Source: Actinomycetes bacterium (GTDB taxonomy: Bacteria; Actinomycetota; Actinomycetes; Propionibacteriales; Propionibacteriaceae). From it: a DNA stretch of 16,893 nucleotides. Location of the stretch: positions 1 to 16,893 of the forward strand of contig JAEZVO010000073.1 of NCBI GenBank assembly GCA_023443125.1. Reading direction: 5' to 3'. The notes below the pieces were generated by a model. The model was not told the DNA's origin. It was given only the letters and a program-made list of their open reading frames with translations, and did no database searches. A program made the translations under genes and the position numbers. The stretch's first letter is position 1, and every line of letters starts with the position of its first letter. Shown here one piece after another: positions 6,220 to 13,437 of the stretch.

Positions 6220-7685
6220 TGTCTGTCGCTCCCGCTCAACCCACCTCCGCTCAGAACAAGAACAAGCCAGCCATGGGGTTGGCGTCGCTCACCATCCAGC
6301 TCACCGCCGCTCGGTTCCGCACGCGCGAGGGCGAGGGCCTGCTCTACCTCGCCGGCATCCTGGCGTACACCATTGCCGCGGCGCTGGCGCTCACCGTCGC
6401 GGGCGGCACGTGGGCGTTTTGGAATCGTTCGCAGCACCCGACGGGGCTCCACGCCGAGGTGCTGGCAGAGGACGCAACCTTCGGTACCGTGCTCGGGTTC
6501 TACGTTGTGCTCGCTTGTATCGCGTGTGCCCTCCTGATTCCCGCGACGGTCAACCTCGCCGCCGGCGCGGCCGTGCTGGGCGCGCGGGGCCGCGAGCGTC
6601 GTCTCGCCGTGCTGCGCCTCATGGGGCTGAGCAGCGGTGAGGTGGTGAAGATGTCGCTGCTGGACGCCACCATTCAGGCCATCATCGGCGCCGTGCTGGG
6701 CTCCGTGATCTACGTTGCGACGTTGCCGCTGTGGGGCAACCTGACGATGCAGGCCGTCCCGCTTTCGTTCGACGAGATGCTGCTGTCGGCGTGGCTGTTC
6801 GCGACGGTGCTCCTCGCCCTCCTGCTCGTAGGCCTGTTCGCTGCTTGGCGAGGGCTGCGACAGGTTCGGATCTCCCCGCTGGGAGTGTCACGCCGCGCGA
6901 ATAAACCTGCGCTCTCGTGGATTCGAGCCATCGTGTTCGTGGTGCTGCTGGGCGTCGGCGGCGCGGTGACGAGGACTTTCACCCCGAGTGGACAGGTGGG
7001 GCCGGCCATGATGTTCGCAGCGGCCATCCTCGCCGTCGTGCTGGGCATCAACCTCGTGGCACCTTGGATTCTGCAGGTCGAAGCCAAGCTGTGGGCGAAG
7101 CTGCCGTGGCCGTCGTCGAAGTGGGCGGCTCGCCGCATCGCCGCAGACCCTGGCGCCACGTGGCGTCGTGTCGCCGGGGTGGCGCTGCTGTCGTTCATCG
7201 GTGGGTTCATGGCTCTGATGCCGTTCCAGCTCGACCCTGAGGGGGAGAAAGGTTCTGCGACCCGCACCTTCGTCGAGGAGTCGCAGCTCGACTTCACCAA
7301 GGGCGTCATCATCACGCTGGCTGTGGGGTTTGTGCTGACTGCCACGTCGATGCTCATCACGCAGGCCTCCGCGACGATCGAGCGCGCCGAGCAGTCGCAG
7401 GCGCTGCAGCGGATGGGCGCCCCGTCGGCGTTCAGCCTCAAGACGATGTGGCTGGAAACGTTCGCGCCGCTGGCGCTCGGTGTGGTGCTGGGTGCTGGGC
7501 TCGGCATGGCGATGGCGCTCCCGATTTACAACTTCGCGACGAAGATGGGCGTTGAGAATGACTCCGGCATGCTCCTCATCGGTACTGTGTTGATTGTTGG
7601 GCTCCTCTTGGCGGCCGCGTCGCTGCTGGCGAGCCACCCGCTGTACCACCGTCTGCTCGCGATGAGTGAGCGTCGCAACGACTGA
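6219..7685 (+). CDS. FtsX-like ABC transporter permease
   Basis: A 488-residue polytopic protein with about ten hydrophobic helices, arranged as two FtsX-like modules. Each has a cytoplasmic charged turn after its second helix: GARGRERRLAVLRLMGLS in the first half and TIERAEQSQALQRMGAPS in the second. No large extracellular domain of the MacB or BceB kind is evident, which suggests a compact envelope-stress or peptide-efflux permease. The ATG at 6219 shares its A with the TGA of the ATPase gene, and a GGAG lies eight bases upstream. The substrate is unknown. The gene converges on the lysozyme-like gene across a hairpin at 7714-7747. Confidence 0.88.
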   Translation: MSVAPAQPTSAQNKNKPAMGLASLTIQLTAARFRTREGEGLLYLAGILAYTIAAALALTVAGGTWAFWNRSQHPTGLHAEVLAEDATFGTVLGFYVVLACIACALLIPATVNLAAGAAVLGARGRERRLAVLRLMGLSSGEVVKMSLLDATIQAIIGAVLGSVIYVATLPLWGNLTMQAVPLSFDEMLLSAWLFATVLLALLLVGLFAAWRGLRQVRISPLGVSRRANKPALSWIRAIVFVVLLGVGGAVTRTFTPSGQVGPAMMFAAAILAVVLGINLVAPWILQVEAKLWAKLPWPSSKWAARRIAADPGATWRRVAGVALLSFIGGFMALMPFQLDPEGEKGSATRTFVEESQLDFTKGVIITLAVGFVLTATSMLITQASATIERAEQSQALQRMGAPSAFSLKTMWLETFAPLALGVVLGAGLGMAMALPIYNFATKMGVENDSGMLLIGTVLIVGLLLAAASLLASHPLYHRLLAMSERRND

Positions 7686-7713
7686 CCCATCGCTGGTGCC
7701 CCTGGGCACAGTT

Positions 7714-7747
7714 GAGGGCCGCACGTCCACGTCGGTGTGCGGCCCTC
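7714..7747. terminator. Bidirectional terminator hairpin
   Basis: GAGGGCCGCAC (7714-7724) pairs perfectly with GTGCGGCCCTC (7737-7747) around a 12-base loop. It is midway between the stop of the permease gene and the stop of the convergent hydrolase gene. There is no long T-run on either side, which is common for GC-rich actinobacterial terminators. Confidence 0.75.
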
Positions 7748-7761
7748 GCGTGTGTGGGTGC

Positions 7762-8568
7762 TTAGCAGGCCGGTACGGCCGGCTGGTCGAGGCCAACCCG
7801 GATGTAGGCCCGCGACGCGTAGCCCGTGTGGCCGTTGTAGGTCACCTTGGCCCACCAGTCGGAGTTGTACGTGCCACTGATGTTGTCGCCGCGCACCTGG
7901 CACTGGATGCCGAGGGTGACGCCGCCAGGGATCGAGGTGAGCACGTTGCCGCCCAGGTTCGGGGCAGTGCGGAGGTTCACGAAGTCCGTGGTCGAGCCCT
8001 GCGCGGCACCTGGCTGCGGTGCAGGGTCGGGGTCGGGTTCAGGAGCAGGGGCGCCGCCGCCGGCGTAGGTGTCGTAGATGCGCTGGGCGTAGGCGATGCG
8101 GGTGTCATTGTGGCAGTCTCCGCAGCGCTCGAACTTGCCGCTGAAGGAGAGGGTGGCGTCGACGACGGTGTTCGTTCCTTTCAGATGCTGGAATGCGAAG
8201 GATTCGGTGGTCTCGAATTCATGCCAGATGAAATCGAGCTGGAGGTCGAGTGACCAGGGGTCGCGCCCCTGGTTGGCGGCGAACTGTTGCAGGACGTCCC
8301 AGCGCTCACCGACGCTCCACTGCGCGATGCCGCGGCCGGGGCCAGGCGACTGGGTAGCGCGGGGGTTGATGGGGTCGCCGGCTTCTTGCATGAGGTTGCC
8401 GAGGATGCCAGCGGCCTGCTCCTTGGTCAGGCCCTTGTTCACGAAGTAGTCGAAGGCCACCTTGTTGTTATCAGCGGCCTGTGCCATGCCGGGTGTGGCG
8501 ATGATGGAGGCGACGATCGCCAGGGCTGCCACGATGGCGGACGCCACTCGAGTTCGTGTAGTTTTCAC
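7762..8568 (-). CDS. Secreted phage-tail-lysozyme/SH3 peptidoglycan hydrolase
   Basis: A 268-residue exported protein. It has a signal peptide at 1-32 (KTTRTR, a hydrophobic core, then AQA before AD) and a phage-tail-lysozyme type domain at about 36-165. The domain carries the motif AAGILGNLMQEAG with probable catalytic E62. A Pro/Asp linker (about 168-182, APEPDPDPAPQPG) leads to an SH3-type wall-binding domain at about 188-262. Cys pairs (CGDC, and two near the C-terminus) may form disulfides outside the cell. The GTG start has AAGGAA five bases upstream. It probably cleaves peptidoglycan glycan strands in cell-wall turnover. Phage-derived lysozyme domains are often domesticated this way in actinobacteria. 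No phage genes are nearby. Confidence 0.85.
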   Translation of the reverse strand: MKTTRTRVASAIVAALAIVASIIATPGMAQAADNNKVAFDYFVNKGLTKEQAAGILGNLMQEAGDPINPRATQSPGPGRGIAQWSVGERWDVLQQFAANQGRDPWSLDLQLDFIWHEFETTESFAFQHLKGTNTVVDATLSFSGKFERCGDCHNDTRIAYAQRIYDTYAGGGAPAPEPDPDPAPQPGAAQGSTTDFVNLRTAPNLGGNVLTSIPGGVTLGIQCQVRGDNISGTYNSDWWAKVTYNGHTGYASRAYIRVGLDQPAVPAC

Positions 8569-8881
8569 GCGGATTCCTTACTCAGAGGTGGTTGCAGGGA
8601 GTCGGGGCAGGGCCCCAAATTCTGTTGTCCGGACGCGTGATCGATCCTAAGGAGCCAGCTGGGGCACGACGTCGGCCTGCTGCTCCGATTGGCGCCAATG
8701 CGACGGAATCAGCCTGGGACATCCCTATCTGACTAGGGGTTTCAATAGTCTGTCTGGTTCCGGACAGGGTTGCCCGGCGGGGGAACCGTCGGAAAATTAC
8801 ATCCATGTGAGTTGTGCACAACGTGTGGAAAACCCTGTGGAAAACCTGGACCAGAATGGGCGCTTGCATTTCGACGCGTCG
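8569..8881. promoter_or_regulatory. Divergent intergenic region with dyads and possible leader RNA
   Basis: This 313-base region separates the hydrolase gene (minus) from the ferritin-like pair (plus). It holds several short dyads: GGGGC/GCCCC around 8605-8616, CCCTA/TAGGG at 8723-8738, GACTA/TAGTC at 8731-8750 and CTGTC/GACAG at 8750-8767. A -35-like TTGCCC lies at 8770. On the minus strand the dyads could be a structured leader for the wall-hydrolase gene. I could not match them to a c-di-AMP or any other known riboswitch. The plus-strand side contains the three phased boxes listed separately. Confidence 0.35.
8812..8844. repeat. Three DnaA-box-like motifs at 12-bp spacing
   Basis: TTGTGCACA (8812-8820), TGTGGAAAA (8824-8832) and TGTGGAAAA (8836-8844) start exactly 12 bases apart. 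The last two are the complement of TTTTCCACA, which fits the classical DnaA consensus TTWTNCACA. The first is one change from the actinobacterial TTGTCCACA. They lie 38-70 bases before the chosen start of the ferritin-like pair. They are a regulatory site by position. DnaA binding is only a hypothesis. Confidence 0.45.
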
Positions 8882-9676
8882 ATGCGCGTCTTAACTACGG
8901 ATTTCGACGTTGCTGCATACACGAAGCGCGCCAGACCGAAGATCAACGTCGACGTCGGCGAGCTGCGCCTGGATCCCGTCTTGCATCAAGACCTCGAGTA
9001 TCTGTGGCGCGTCGAAGCCTCGGCAATCGGTGATATGCGCGCCATGCTCTCGTCGTGGATGGGACGCGAAGCCCGGATCACCGCATTCCTCGCTACCTGG
9101 GCCTACGAACGCTACTGGATTGCCAAGGCTCTTTCCGATGTACTCCAAGCTGACGGCTGCCCCGGCCCGGCTATGCCGGGATTCCAGCTGGTAGGCGCCG
9201 CGCACAGCATCTACGTCGACTATCTGCTTCCTACCGTCGCCAGCCTCTCGACGCTTGTCGTCCGCGAACCGATGTCCGCCGGCCACATGGCCCGCATGGC
9301 TGTCCACGAAGGGGCCATGGCGGCTGCCTATCGTGCGCTCACCCCGCACGTCGACGCACCCGTCGCCGCCGTCTTCCGCCAGATATTGCTGCGCCGCGCG
9401 GACTTCGTCGACTTCTTCCAGCAAGAAGCCGCGGCCCGCATCCGTCGCTCCACCCCGGAGCTGCGCAGCGCCCAGCTCCACCTGTGGCGCTGGGTGCCCA
9501 TGCGCCCCGACGGCATGCCCGACCCCGACGAGCGCCGCGCCATCCGAAGCATCTTCCGCACCCCGGAATCCAGGCTCGACGTGCAGTCCTCTGACGAGGC
9601 CATCGGCCAACTGCTGCCAGGCAATCCGCTCCCCATGACCCGCGCCCTTTGTCTGCTCCAACACCGAGGCAAGTGA
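8882..9676 (+). CDS. Ferritin-like protein with degenerate diiron site
   Basis: This 264-residue helical protein resembles the next gene product (263 aa) almost position for position. Shared landmarks are V44-E45 in helix 1, W73 and W79 around the second motif, and AAAYRAL against VAAYRRM in the third helix. Four of six metal ligands of the partner are replaced: R77 for Glu, I80 for His, R172 for Glu and F175 for His. Only E45 and E143 remain. It should therefore not bind a diiron centre and may be a structural or regulatory subunit. The ATG at 8882 gives matching length and N-terminus. An in-frame GTG at 8807 would add 25 residues encoded by the phased boxes and is less likely. The partner gene follows after one base. 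No catalytic role is assigned. Confidence 0.75.
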   Translation: MRVLTTDFDVAAYTKRARPKINVDVGELRLDPVLHQDLEYLWRVEASAIGDMRAMLSSWMGREARITAFLATWAYERYWIAKALSDVLQADGCPGPAMPGFQLVGAAHSIYVDYLLPTVASLSTLVVREPMSAGHMARMAVHEGAMAAAYRALTPHVDAPVAAVFRQILLRRADFVDFFQQEAAARIRRSTPELRSAQLHLWRWVPMRPDGMPDPDERRAIRSIFRTPESRLDVQSSDEAIGQLLPGNPLPMTRALCLLQHRGK

Positions 9677-9677
9677 C

Positions 9678-10469
9678 ATGACATTCGACTTCGAAAAGTT
9701 CACCGAGACATCCGTTGCCGTCCAATTCGACGACCTCGACTTCACGACGTTCAAGCGCCAACCCCTCGATGCATCCATGCTGCGCGTCATCCGGTACATG
9801 TGCGACGTGGAGTACCACACGTCGTGCTACCTGAGAGATCTGCTGGTGTCACCGTCGAGGAAAAAGCCCGAAGCCGCAGGGTTTATGACGATGTGGAACC
9901 GGGAGGAATTCTGGCACGGCGAAGCGCTGGCCGCGGTGTTACGCGAGCACGGCATCATCGTCGACTACGACGAGGTGAAGGCCAAGCGTGTGAAGCTTGG
10001 GTGGCAAGATGCGTTGGGTCCGCTGAAGCAGTCGTGGCCAACGAGTCTCATCGGCGACGACTTCGTCCCGGTGCACATGTCGTGGGGCGCGACGAACGAG
10101 CTCTCCGCCGTCGCAGCGTACCGTCGGATGGCCGAGATGACCGATCACCCGACGCTTGGCCCGCTGCTCATGCGCATCGCGCAGCAGGAAACTCGCCACG
10201 TCGCCTTCTACACCACACAGGCGATCAAGAAGATGGAGGAATCGGACAGGGCGAAGCAGCTCGTCAAACTGACCCTCACGAAGGCGTGGAAGCCAGTGGG
10301 TACGAGCATCATGGATGACGACGAAGTGCGCGCGGTGATGGGGACGCTGTTCGAAGGGCAGCGCAAGATCATCGAGAACCTGGATCACCGCGTCGCGAAG
10401 TTCCCGGGGTTGGAAGGAGTGACCGTGTTTCAGGACGCCTTCGAGCGCCTGGGCGTCAACCTGGACTGA
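9678..10469 (+). CDS. Ferritin-like diiron protein (acyl-ACP desaturase/oxygenase-like)
   Basis: A 263-residue four-helix-bundle protein with a complete diiron ligand set: E45 in DVEYHTSC, E77 and H80 in EEFWH, E141 in TNELSAVAAY, and E171 and H174 in QETRH. This E...ExxH...E...ExxH pattern is that of acyl-ACP desaturases and related oxygenases. It is shorter than plant desaturases and lacks obvious targeting signals, so it should be soluble and need external electrons. The substrate is unknown. N-oxygenases, fatty-acyl desaturases and oxidative-stress proteins share the fold. The ATG is one base after the stop of the degenerate paralogue, with GAGG eight bases upstream. The two are surely co-transcribed and probably form a complex. 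Confidence 0.82.
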   Translation: MTFDFEKFTETSVAVQFDDLDFTTFKRQPLDASMLRVIRYMCDVEYHTSCYLRDLLVSPSRKKPEAAGFMTMWNREEFWHGEALAAVLREHGIIVDYDEVKAKRVKLGWQDALGPLKQSWPTSLIGDDFVPVHMSWGATNELSAVAAYRRMAEMTDHPTLGPLLMRIAQQETRHVAFYTTQAIKKMEESDRAKQLVKLTLTKAWKPVGTSIMDDDEVRAVMGTLFEGQRKIIENLDHRVAKFPGLEGVTVFQDAFERLGVNLD

Positions 10470-10527
10470 CCCTGCGCTACCCGATTGTCCGGGCGAGCGC
10501 GGGCCGAAGCCCTCTCCGAGCCGGGAG

Positions 10528-10606
10528 CTAACCCGATATCCACACGCGTTGCTTCGAAACGCCCGAAAACGCCCATTTCAGCAAACGCGTGTGGATATCG
10601 GGTTAG
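10528..10606. repeat. 23-bp perfect hairpin downstream of the diiron gene
   Basis: The arms at 10528-10550 and 10584-10606 are perfect inverted copies over 23 bases, beginning CTAACCCGATATCC. The 33-base loop contains a doubled AACGCCC/AACGCCC. It follows the diiron gene stop by 58 bases. The bases between also hold a small hairpin, GGGC CGAA GCCC, at 10501-10512. It could be a strong terminator or a palindromic mobile remnant. Its length exceeds what termination needs. Confidence 0.75.
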
Positions 10607-10620
10607 TTGTGGCCCCTACC

Positions 10621-10672
10621 TCATCGTCGAGGGAGCTTCATCGTGAACTCGGCGCCGCCGCCCGGGTGGTTG
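10621..10672 (-). pseudogene. Fragment of an mprB-like kinase gene 3' end
   Basis: Bases 10631-10672 match 13698-13739, the end of the mprB gene, at 37 of 42 positions in the same orientation. They encode NHPGGGAEFTMKLPRR and a stop, against NHPDGGAEFTLKLP in MprB. The bases nearer the stop (10625-10635, CGTCGAGGGAG) also match 13657-13667. The 36 bases missing in between run from one GGGAG to another in mprB, as if lost by slippage. The coding homology stops exactly where the first repeat unit begins (shared GTGGTTG). It is either a copy of mprB or the last piece of a lost paralogue. Confidence 0.6.
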
Positions 10673-10949
10673 AGTAGCCGCCGAAGGCGGCGTATCGAAA
10701 CCACACCGCATCTCGATACGGCGACTGCGTCGCCTACTCGATGGTCGGGTGAGACGAGGTGCGCACCAACCACCGGTGGTTGAGCCGCCCGCCCAGCGGG
10801 TGTGTCGAAACCCGTCACTGCATCTCGATACGGGCCTGCGGCCCTACTCGATGGTCGGGTGGAGCGAGGCGCCCCGTCCACCGGTGGTTGAGTAGCCGCC
10901 GGAGGCGGCGTATCGAAACCTGCGCGGTCGGCTACTCCATCGCTGAGCG
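10668..10949. repeat. Cluster of inverted hairpin repeats (cluster 1)
   Basis: Alternating plus and minus units share the ends GGTTGAGTAG and GTATCGAAACC, or the complement-type TCTCGATACG and CTACTCGA. Plus units are at 10668-10702, about 10775-10812 and 10883-10920. Minus units are at 10711-10748 and about 10823-10858, and a decayed minus unit is near 10928-10945. Central stems vary but stay paired: GCCGCC/GGCGGC, GCGAC/GTCGC and GGGCC/GGCCC. Plus and minus units lie about 8-10 bases apart, making composite elements like enterobacterial BIMEs. With the hairpin and kinase fragment they fill the non-coding stretch 10470-10985. No gene was found there. Confidence 0.85.
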
Positions 10950-10985
10950 CGGATCGTCGCTTGTTGGGTTCACACTGGAGCAGAT

Positions 10986-11975
10986 GTGACGACGACCAGC
11001 GATGAACTGCAAAAGATGGGGCAGGAGATCCGTGACGCCGCGGACAAGGTCTCGTCCATGATGTTCGATCTACATAACCACTACGAGGGCCTTATGGGCT
11101 ATACATGGTACCTGCTGGTCAGGGATCAAGTCTCCGGAAAACCGGCTACCTTGGAGTGGATCAATCAAGACAAAGATGACTGCTGGGATCCGCAAGTCGG
11201 CGAGGGGGTTCCGCAACATCGGTTCAACCGCATGCAGCGCGTAAATGTTGAATGGTGGAGCTTCTGGAAAGGTTTCGACATCAACAACGCCGTGATTGAG
11301 AAGGTGCGGAAGACACGGAGTGGTCCCGTTCGTTCTGTTATCGACATCCACCGAGACAGTGAAAATATTACGGATACACTGTTCGCTTTGACCAAGGACG
11401 ACACCGAGGCGATGGCAAAAATCCCCGAGGTTCTTGGCACCCACAATGCCATCCTGGAAGATGTCAGCGAGATGGCCAATCGCGGCGAAAATGCTGCGCA
11501 GACGATGATGAACAATATTCGAGGAGCCACCGACACCGGCGGCCGTACGGAGAATGGGCCGTGGGTAGGCGCTGGCGCCGATGCCTATCATCAGACCGTC
11601 CATGAGCAGTCGAGCACATTCACCAGACTTAGGGAGAGCTCAGACTCACTTCAAACTGCAAACGTTGCCCTCGCGAACGATACCAACGAGCTGATGCAGG
11701 CCTTCTGCAATGCCTACGAGGCTCGCGTGGAGTCGACCCAGAGATGGGGCACACAGATCTTGGGTTTCGATCAGTTGTCCTGGACGTCCCCCGTGCAGAT
11801 GCTGTACAACGAATTGATGGAGCACGAGAAGAAAACCGTCGACGAACACAAGCAGAAGCTGGAAGAGCTGGCTGATCAGGCTGTCACGGACCTCATTGTC
11901 GGCATTTGCGATAACGCGCAAGTGACAAAGTGGCCGGCTATCACCGCCGGATCTTTGGGAGAGCTCGACCACTGA
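10986..11975 (+). CDS. WxG-motif helical protein of unknown function
   Basis: A 329-residue, Cys-poor, mainly helical protein without signal peptide or membrane helices. A helix at about 150-182 is followed by GPWVGAGADAYHQ (WxG at 193-195) and another long helix at about 198-245. That is the helix-WxG-helix hairpin of WXG100/ESAT-6-type type VII substrates, here inside a larger protein. The N-terminal 140 residues have many aromatics (WEWWSFWKGF region at 88-97) and match nothing I know. A charged, probably coiled helix follows at 275-305. The GTG start has GGAG five bases before it. More A/T-ending codons than its neighbours suggest transfer. No type VII secretion genes are present in the window. 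A lipoprotein gene follows 100 bases downstream. Confidence 0.75.
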   Translation: MTTTSDELQKMGQEIRDAADKVSSMMFDLHNHYEGLMGYTWYLLVRDQVSGKPATLEWINQDKDDCWDPQVGEGVPQHRFNRMQRVNVEWWSFWKGFDINNAVIEKVRKTRSGPVRSVIDIHRDSENITDTLFALTKDDTEAMAKIPEVLGTHNAILEDVSEMANRGENAAQTMMNNIRGATDTGGRTENGPWVGAGADAYHQTVHEQSSTFTRLRESSDSLQTANVALANDTNELMQAFCNAYEARVESTQRWGTQILGFDQLSWTSPVQMLYNELMEHEKKTVDEHKQKLEELADQAVTDLIVGICDNAQVTKWPAITAGSLGELDH

Positions 11976-12075
11976 TGATTTCAGTCCTCGAGCCCACTTT
12001 GAGTGCGCTCGCGAGGTGTGGATCGGCCCTGCTGTCGGCGTTATGGTCGATCCAACGCACGGATAGAGTTGCCGC

Positions 12076-12936
12076 ATGACCCACGTCCGACGCTTTCTTC
12101 CTGCCCTGGCCATGTTGGCGCTGGCGGCCTGCCAGACCGGGGATGAGCCATCGCCCACGGTCAGTGAAACCCTGCAGATGATGGCCCAGCACGTGGGTTC
12201 CGACGCTGTACACCGCGTCGTCGTGGCCGATGAGCAGCCTGACCGCGCCGTGCGAGCGGCGTTCCGTGTCGAGGACCAGCTCGTCGAGGTCAGCCGCACC
12301 AACGGCGGCGAGATCGAAACCCTTCCCGAGCCGAGTACCAACGCCACTGCCGCCAGTTTCACGGTGCCGGTTGACGATGTTGACGATGCCCTGTTCAGCG
12401 CAGCCCACTCCGCGACGACGTGTGACAGCCCTGTCACAGTGCTGTTCGTCGCTCTGCCTCACCATCATGCACAGGTCATCACCCGCTGCGGGGATGAGTT
12501 CGTCGCCGATTACGTCGACGGTGAGCCCATCCAGCCCCTCGCTGGCACCACGCCCGGGGAGCTCATGAGACGCGCATCCTCACTCCTGCGCACACTCGCC
12601 CCCGACGACGATGTCGCCGATGTCGAGCTCGAATCGGATGGGCCTCGCATCCGGCTTGCTCTCGCCAGCGCATCGGGCACAACGTTCACCGGCAAGCCCT
12701 GCTACCCGACGATCATTCTCAGCCACCGTGCCCCGGCGCTCACCACTGGTTGCCAAGACGAGGAGCCCTCAGCCCGGCAGCCACAAAGCGCCCTCGACCC
12801 CGACATCGTCGACCGGATCTGGGAGACGGCTGGGCGGCCGATGCCGTGGCACCTGGTGATGCCCGGTGAGCACTGGACCCTCGGCACACCAGGCAAGCCC
12901 GACGTTCGGTTCCACCTCGGCGGCACCCCTATCTGA
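12076..12936 (+). CDS. Predicted lipoprotein of unknown function
   Basis: A 286-residue exported protein with a lipoprotein signal: RR, a hydrophobic core and lipobox LAAC with lipidated C19. Four further Cys (in TTCDS, TRCGD, KPCYP, TGCQD) could form two disulfides outside the membrane. I recognise no domain. The fold looks beta-rich in the middle and ends in a WHLVMPGEHWTLG segment. The ATG at 12076 is preceded at six bases by TAGAGT (12064-12069), so the mRNA may be leaderless and independent of the WxG gene. A 7-bp dyad TGGATCG/CGATCCA (12019-12054) lies in the gap. It may be a partner or immunity-type neighbour of the WxG protein, but nothing in its sequence proves that. Confidence 0.8.
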   Translation: MTHVRRFLPALAMLALAACQTGDEPSPTVSETLQMMAQHVGSDAVHRVVVADEQPDRAVRAAFRVEDQLVEVSRTNGGEIETLPEPSTNATAASFTVPVDDVDDALFSAAHSATTCDSPVTVLFVALPHHHAQVITRCGDEFVADYVDGEPIQPLAGTTPGELMRRASSLLRTLAPDDDVADVELESDGPRIRLALASASGTTFTGKPCYPTIILSHRAPALTTGCQDEEPSARQPQSALDPDIVDRIWETAGRPMPWHLVMPGEHWTLGTPGKPDVRFHLGGTPI

Positions 12937-12941
12937 GCCGG

Positions 12942-13131
12942 GGCTGTCGCGAGGCATTACCCCTGGAGATCCTTCAGCGTCGAGTTCTCCCGCTCACACC
13001 CGGACAACTCGACGCCATCCTTATCCGTACGAGCATCCCCGACGACACGTCCAACCCCGGCCTGTATCCGTCGGCGTTAATTGGTGGCCACCGCGAGTTC
13101 GCCGACACTCATGGGGGCTCTGCGCAGTTGA
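12942..13131 (+). other. Possible decayed coding remnant
   Basis: No intact gene lies between the lipoprotein stop and the ISL3 fragment. One plus-strand frame (codons in phase with 12975) stays open and reads as plausible protein, including LPLTPGQLDAILIRTS and PGLYPSALIGGHREF. It has no start codon. It could be the tail of a gene removed by the insertion sequence. The family is not recognised. Confidence 0.25.
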
Positions 13132-13437
13132 GTGTGGTCTCGGTTGTGGGTGGACGGTGTCCGACGGCAGCTTGGTTGCGGCTGGCGCACGGTGTGGGAC
13201 ACGATCATGCCGCTCCGGCAGGCTGCGGCCAAGGAGCCGGCGAGGTGTGAGGGCGTCACCAGACTCGTCGTGGATGAGCACATCTGGCACCACGTCTCCA
13301 CCAGACCCATCGAGGACGGCGAACGCGGTCCGAAAGAGCTGACAGGGATAGTCGACCTGTCTCTCCATCCCGACAGTGCAGGCGAGCTGAGGGTCAAGGC
13401 GCAGCCGTTGGAGCTGCTCGTGCTGTCCGACGATTGA
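13132..13437 (+). pseudogene. Truncated ISL3-family transposase
   Basis: About 100 residues of an ISL3-type transposase remain: the helix-turn-helix region LGCGWRTVWDTI, then GVTRLVVDEHIWHHVSTRP with the first catalytic Asp, and RGPKELTGIVDLSLH. Intact members are about 400 residues or more with an N-terminal zinc finger and two more acidic catalytic residues, all missing here. The open frame ends at a TGA (13435-13437) that lies inside a copy of the palindromic repeat, so the repeat has truncated the gene. The frame opens at a GTG that is not a real start. No terminal inverted repeats were found. It is evidence that this block was once mobile, but it cannot transpose now. Confidence 0.8.

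Noticed and set aside
8812..8844. A replication origin
   Set aside because: Only three boxes, no AT-rich unwinding region and no dnaA, dnaN or partition genes nearby.
8807..8881. GTG at 8807 as start of the first ferritin-like gene
   Set aside because: It would encode 25 residues out of the phased boxes with no match in the paralogue. ATG 8882 gives equal lengths (264 and 263).
10668..10949. CRISPR array
   Set aside because: Units alternate in orientation, differ in their centre and have spacers of 8-30 bases. No cas genes are present.
12019..12054. 7-bp dyad TGGATCG/CGATCCA as terminator or operator
   Set aside because: Short arms with a 22-base loop. Too weak to name as a separate feature.
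13132..13437. Functional insertion sequence
   Set aside because: Only the middle of an ISL3 transposase remains, without most catalytic residues or terminal repeats.
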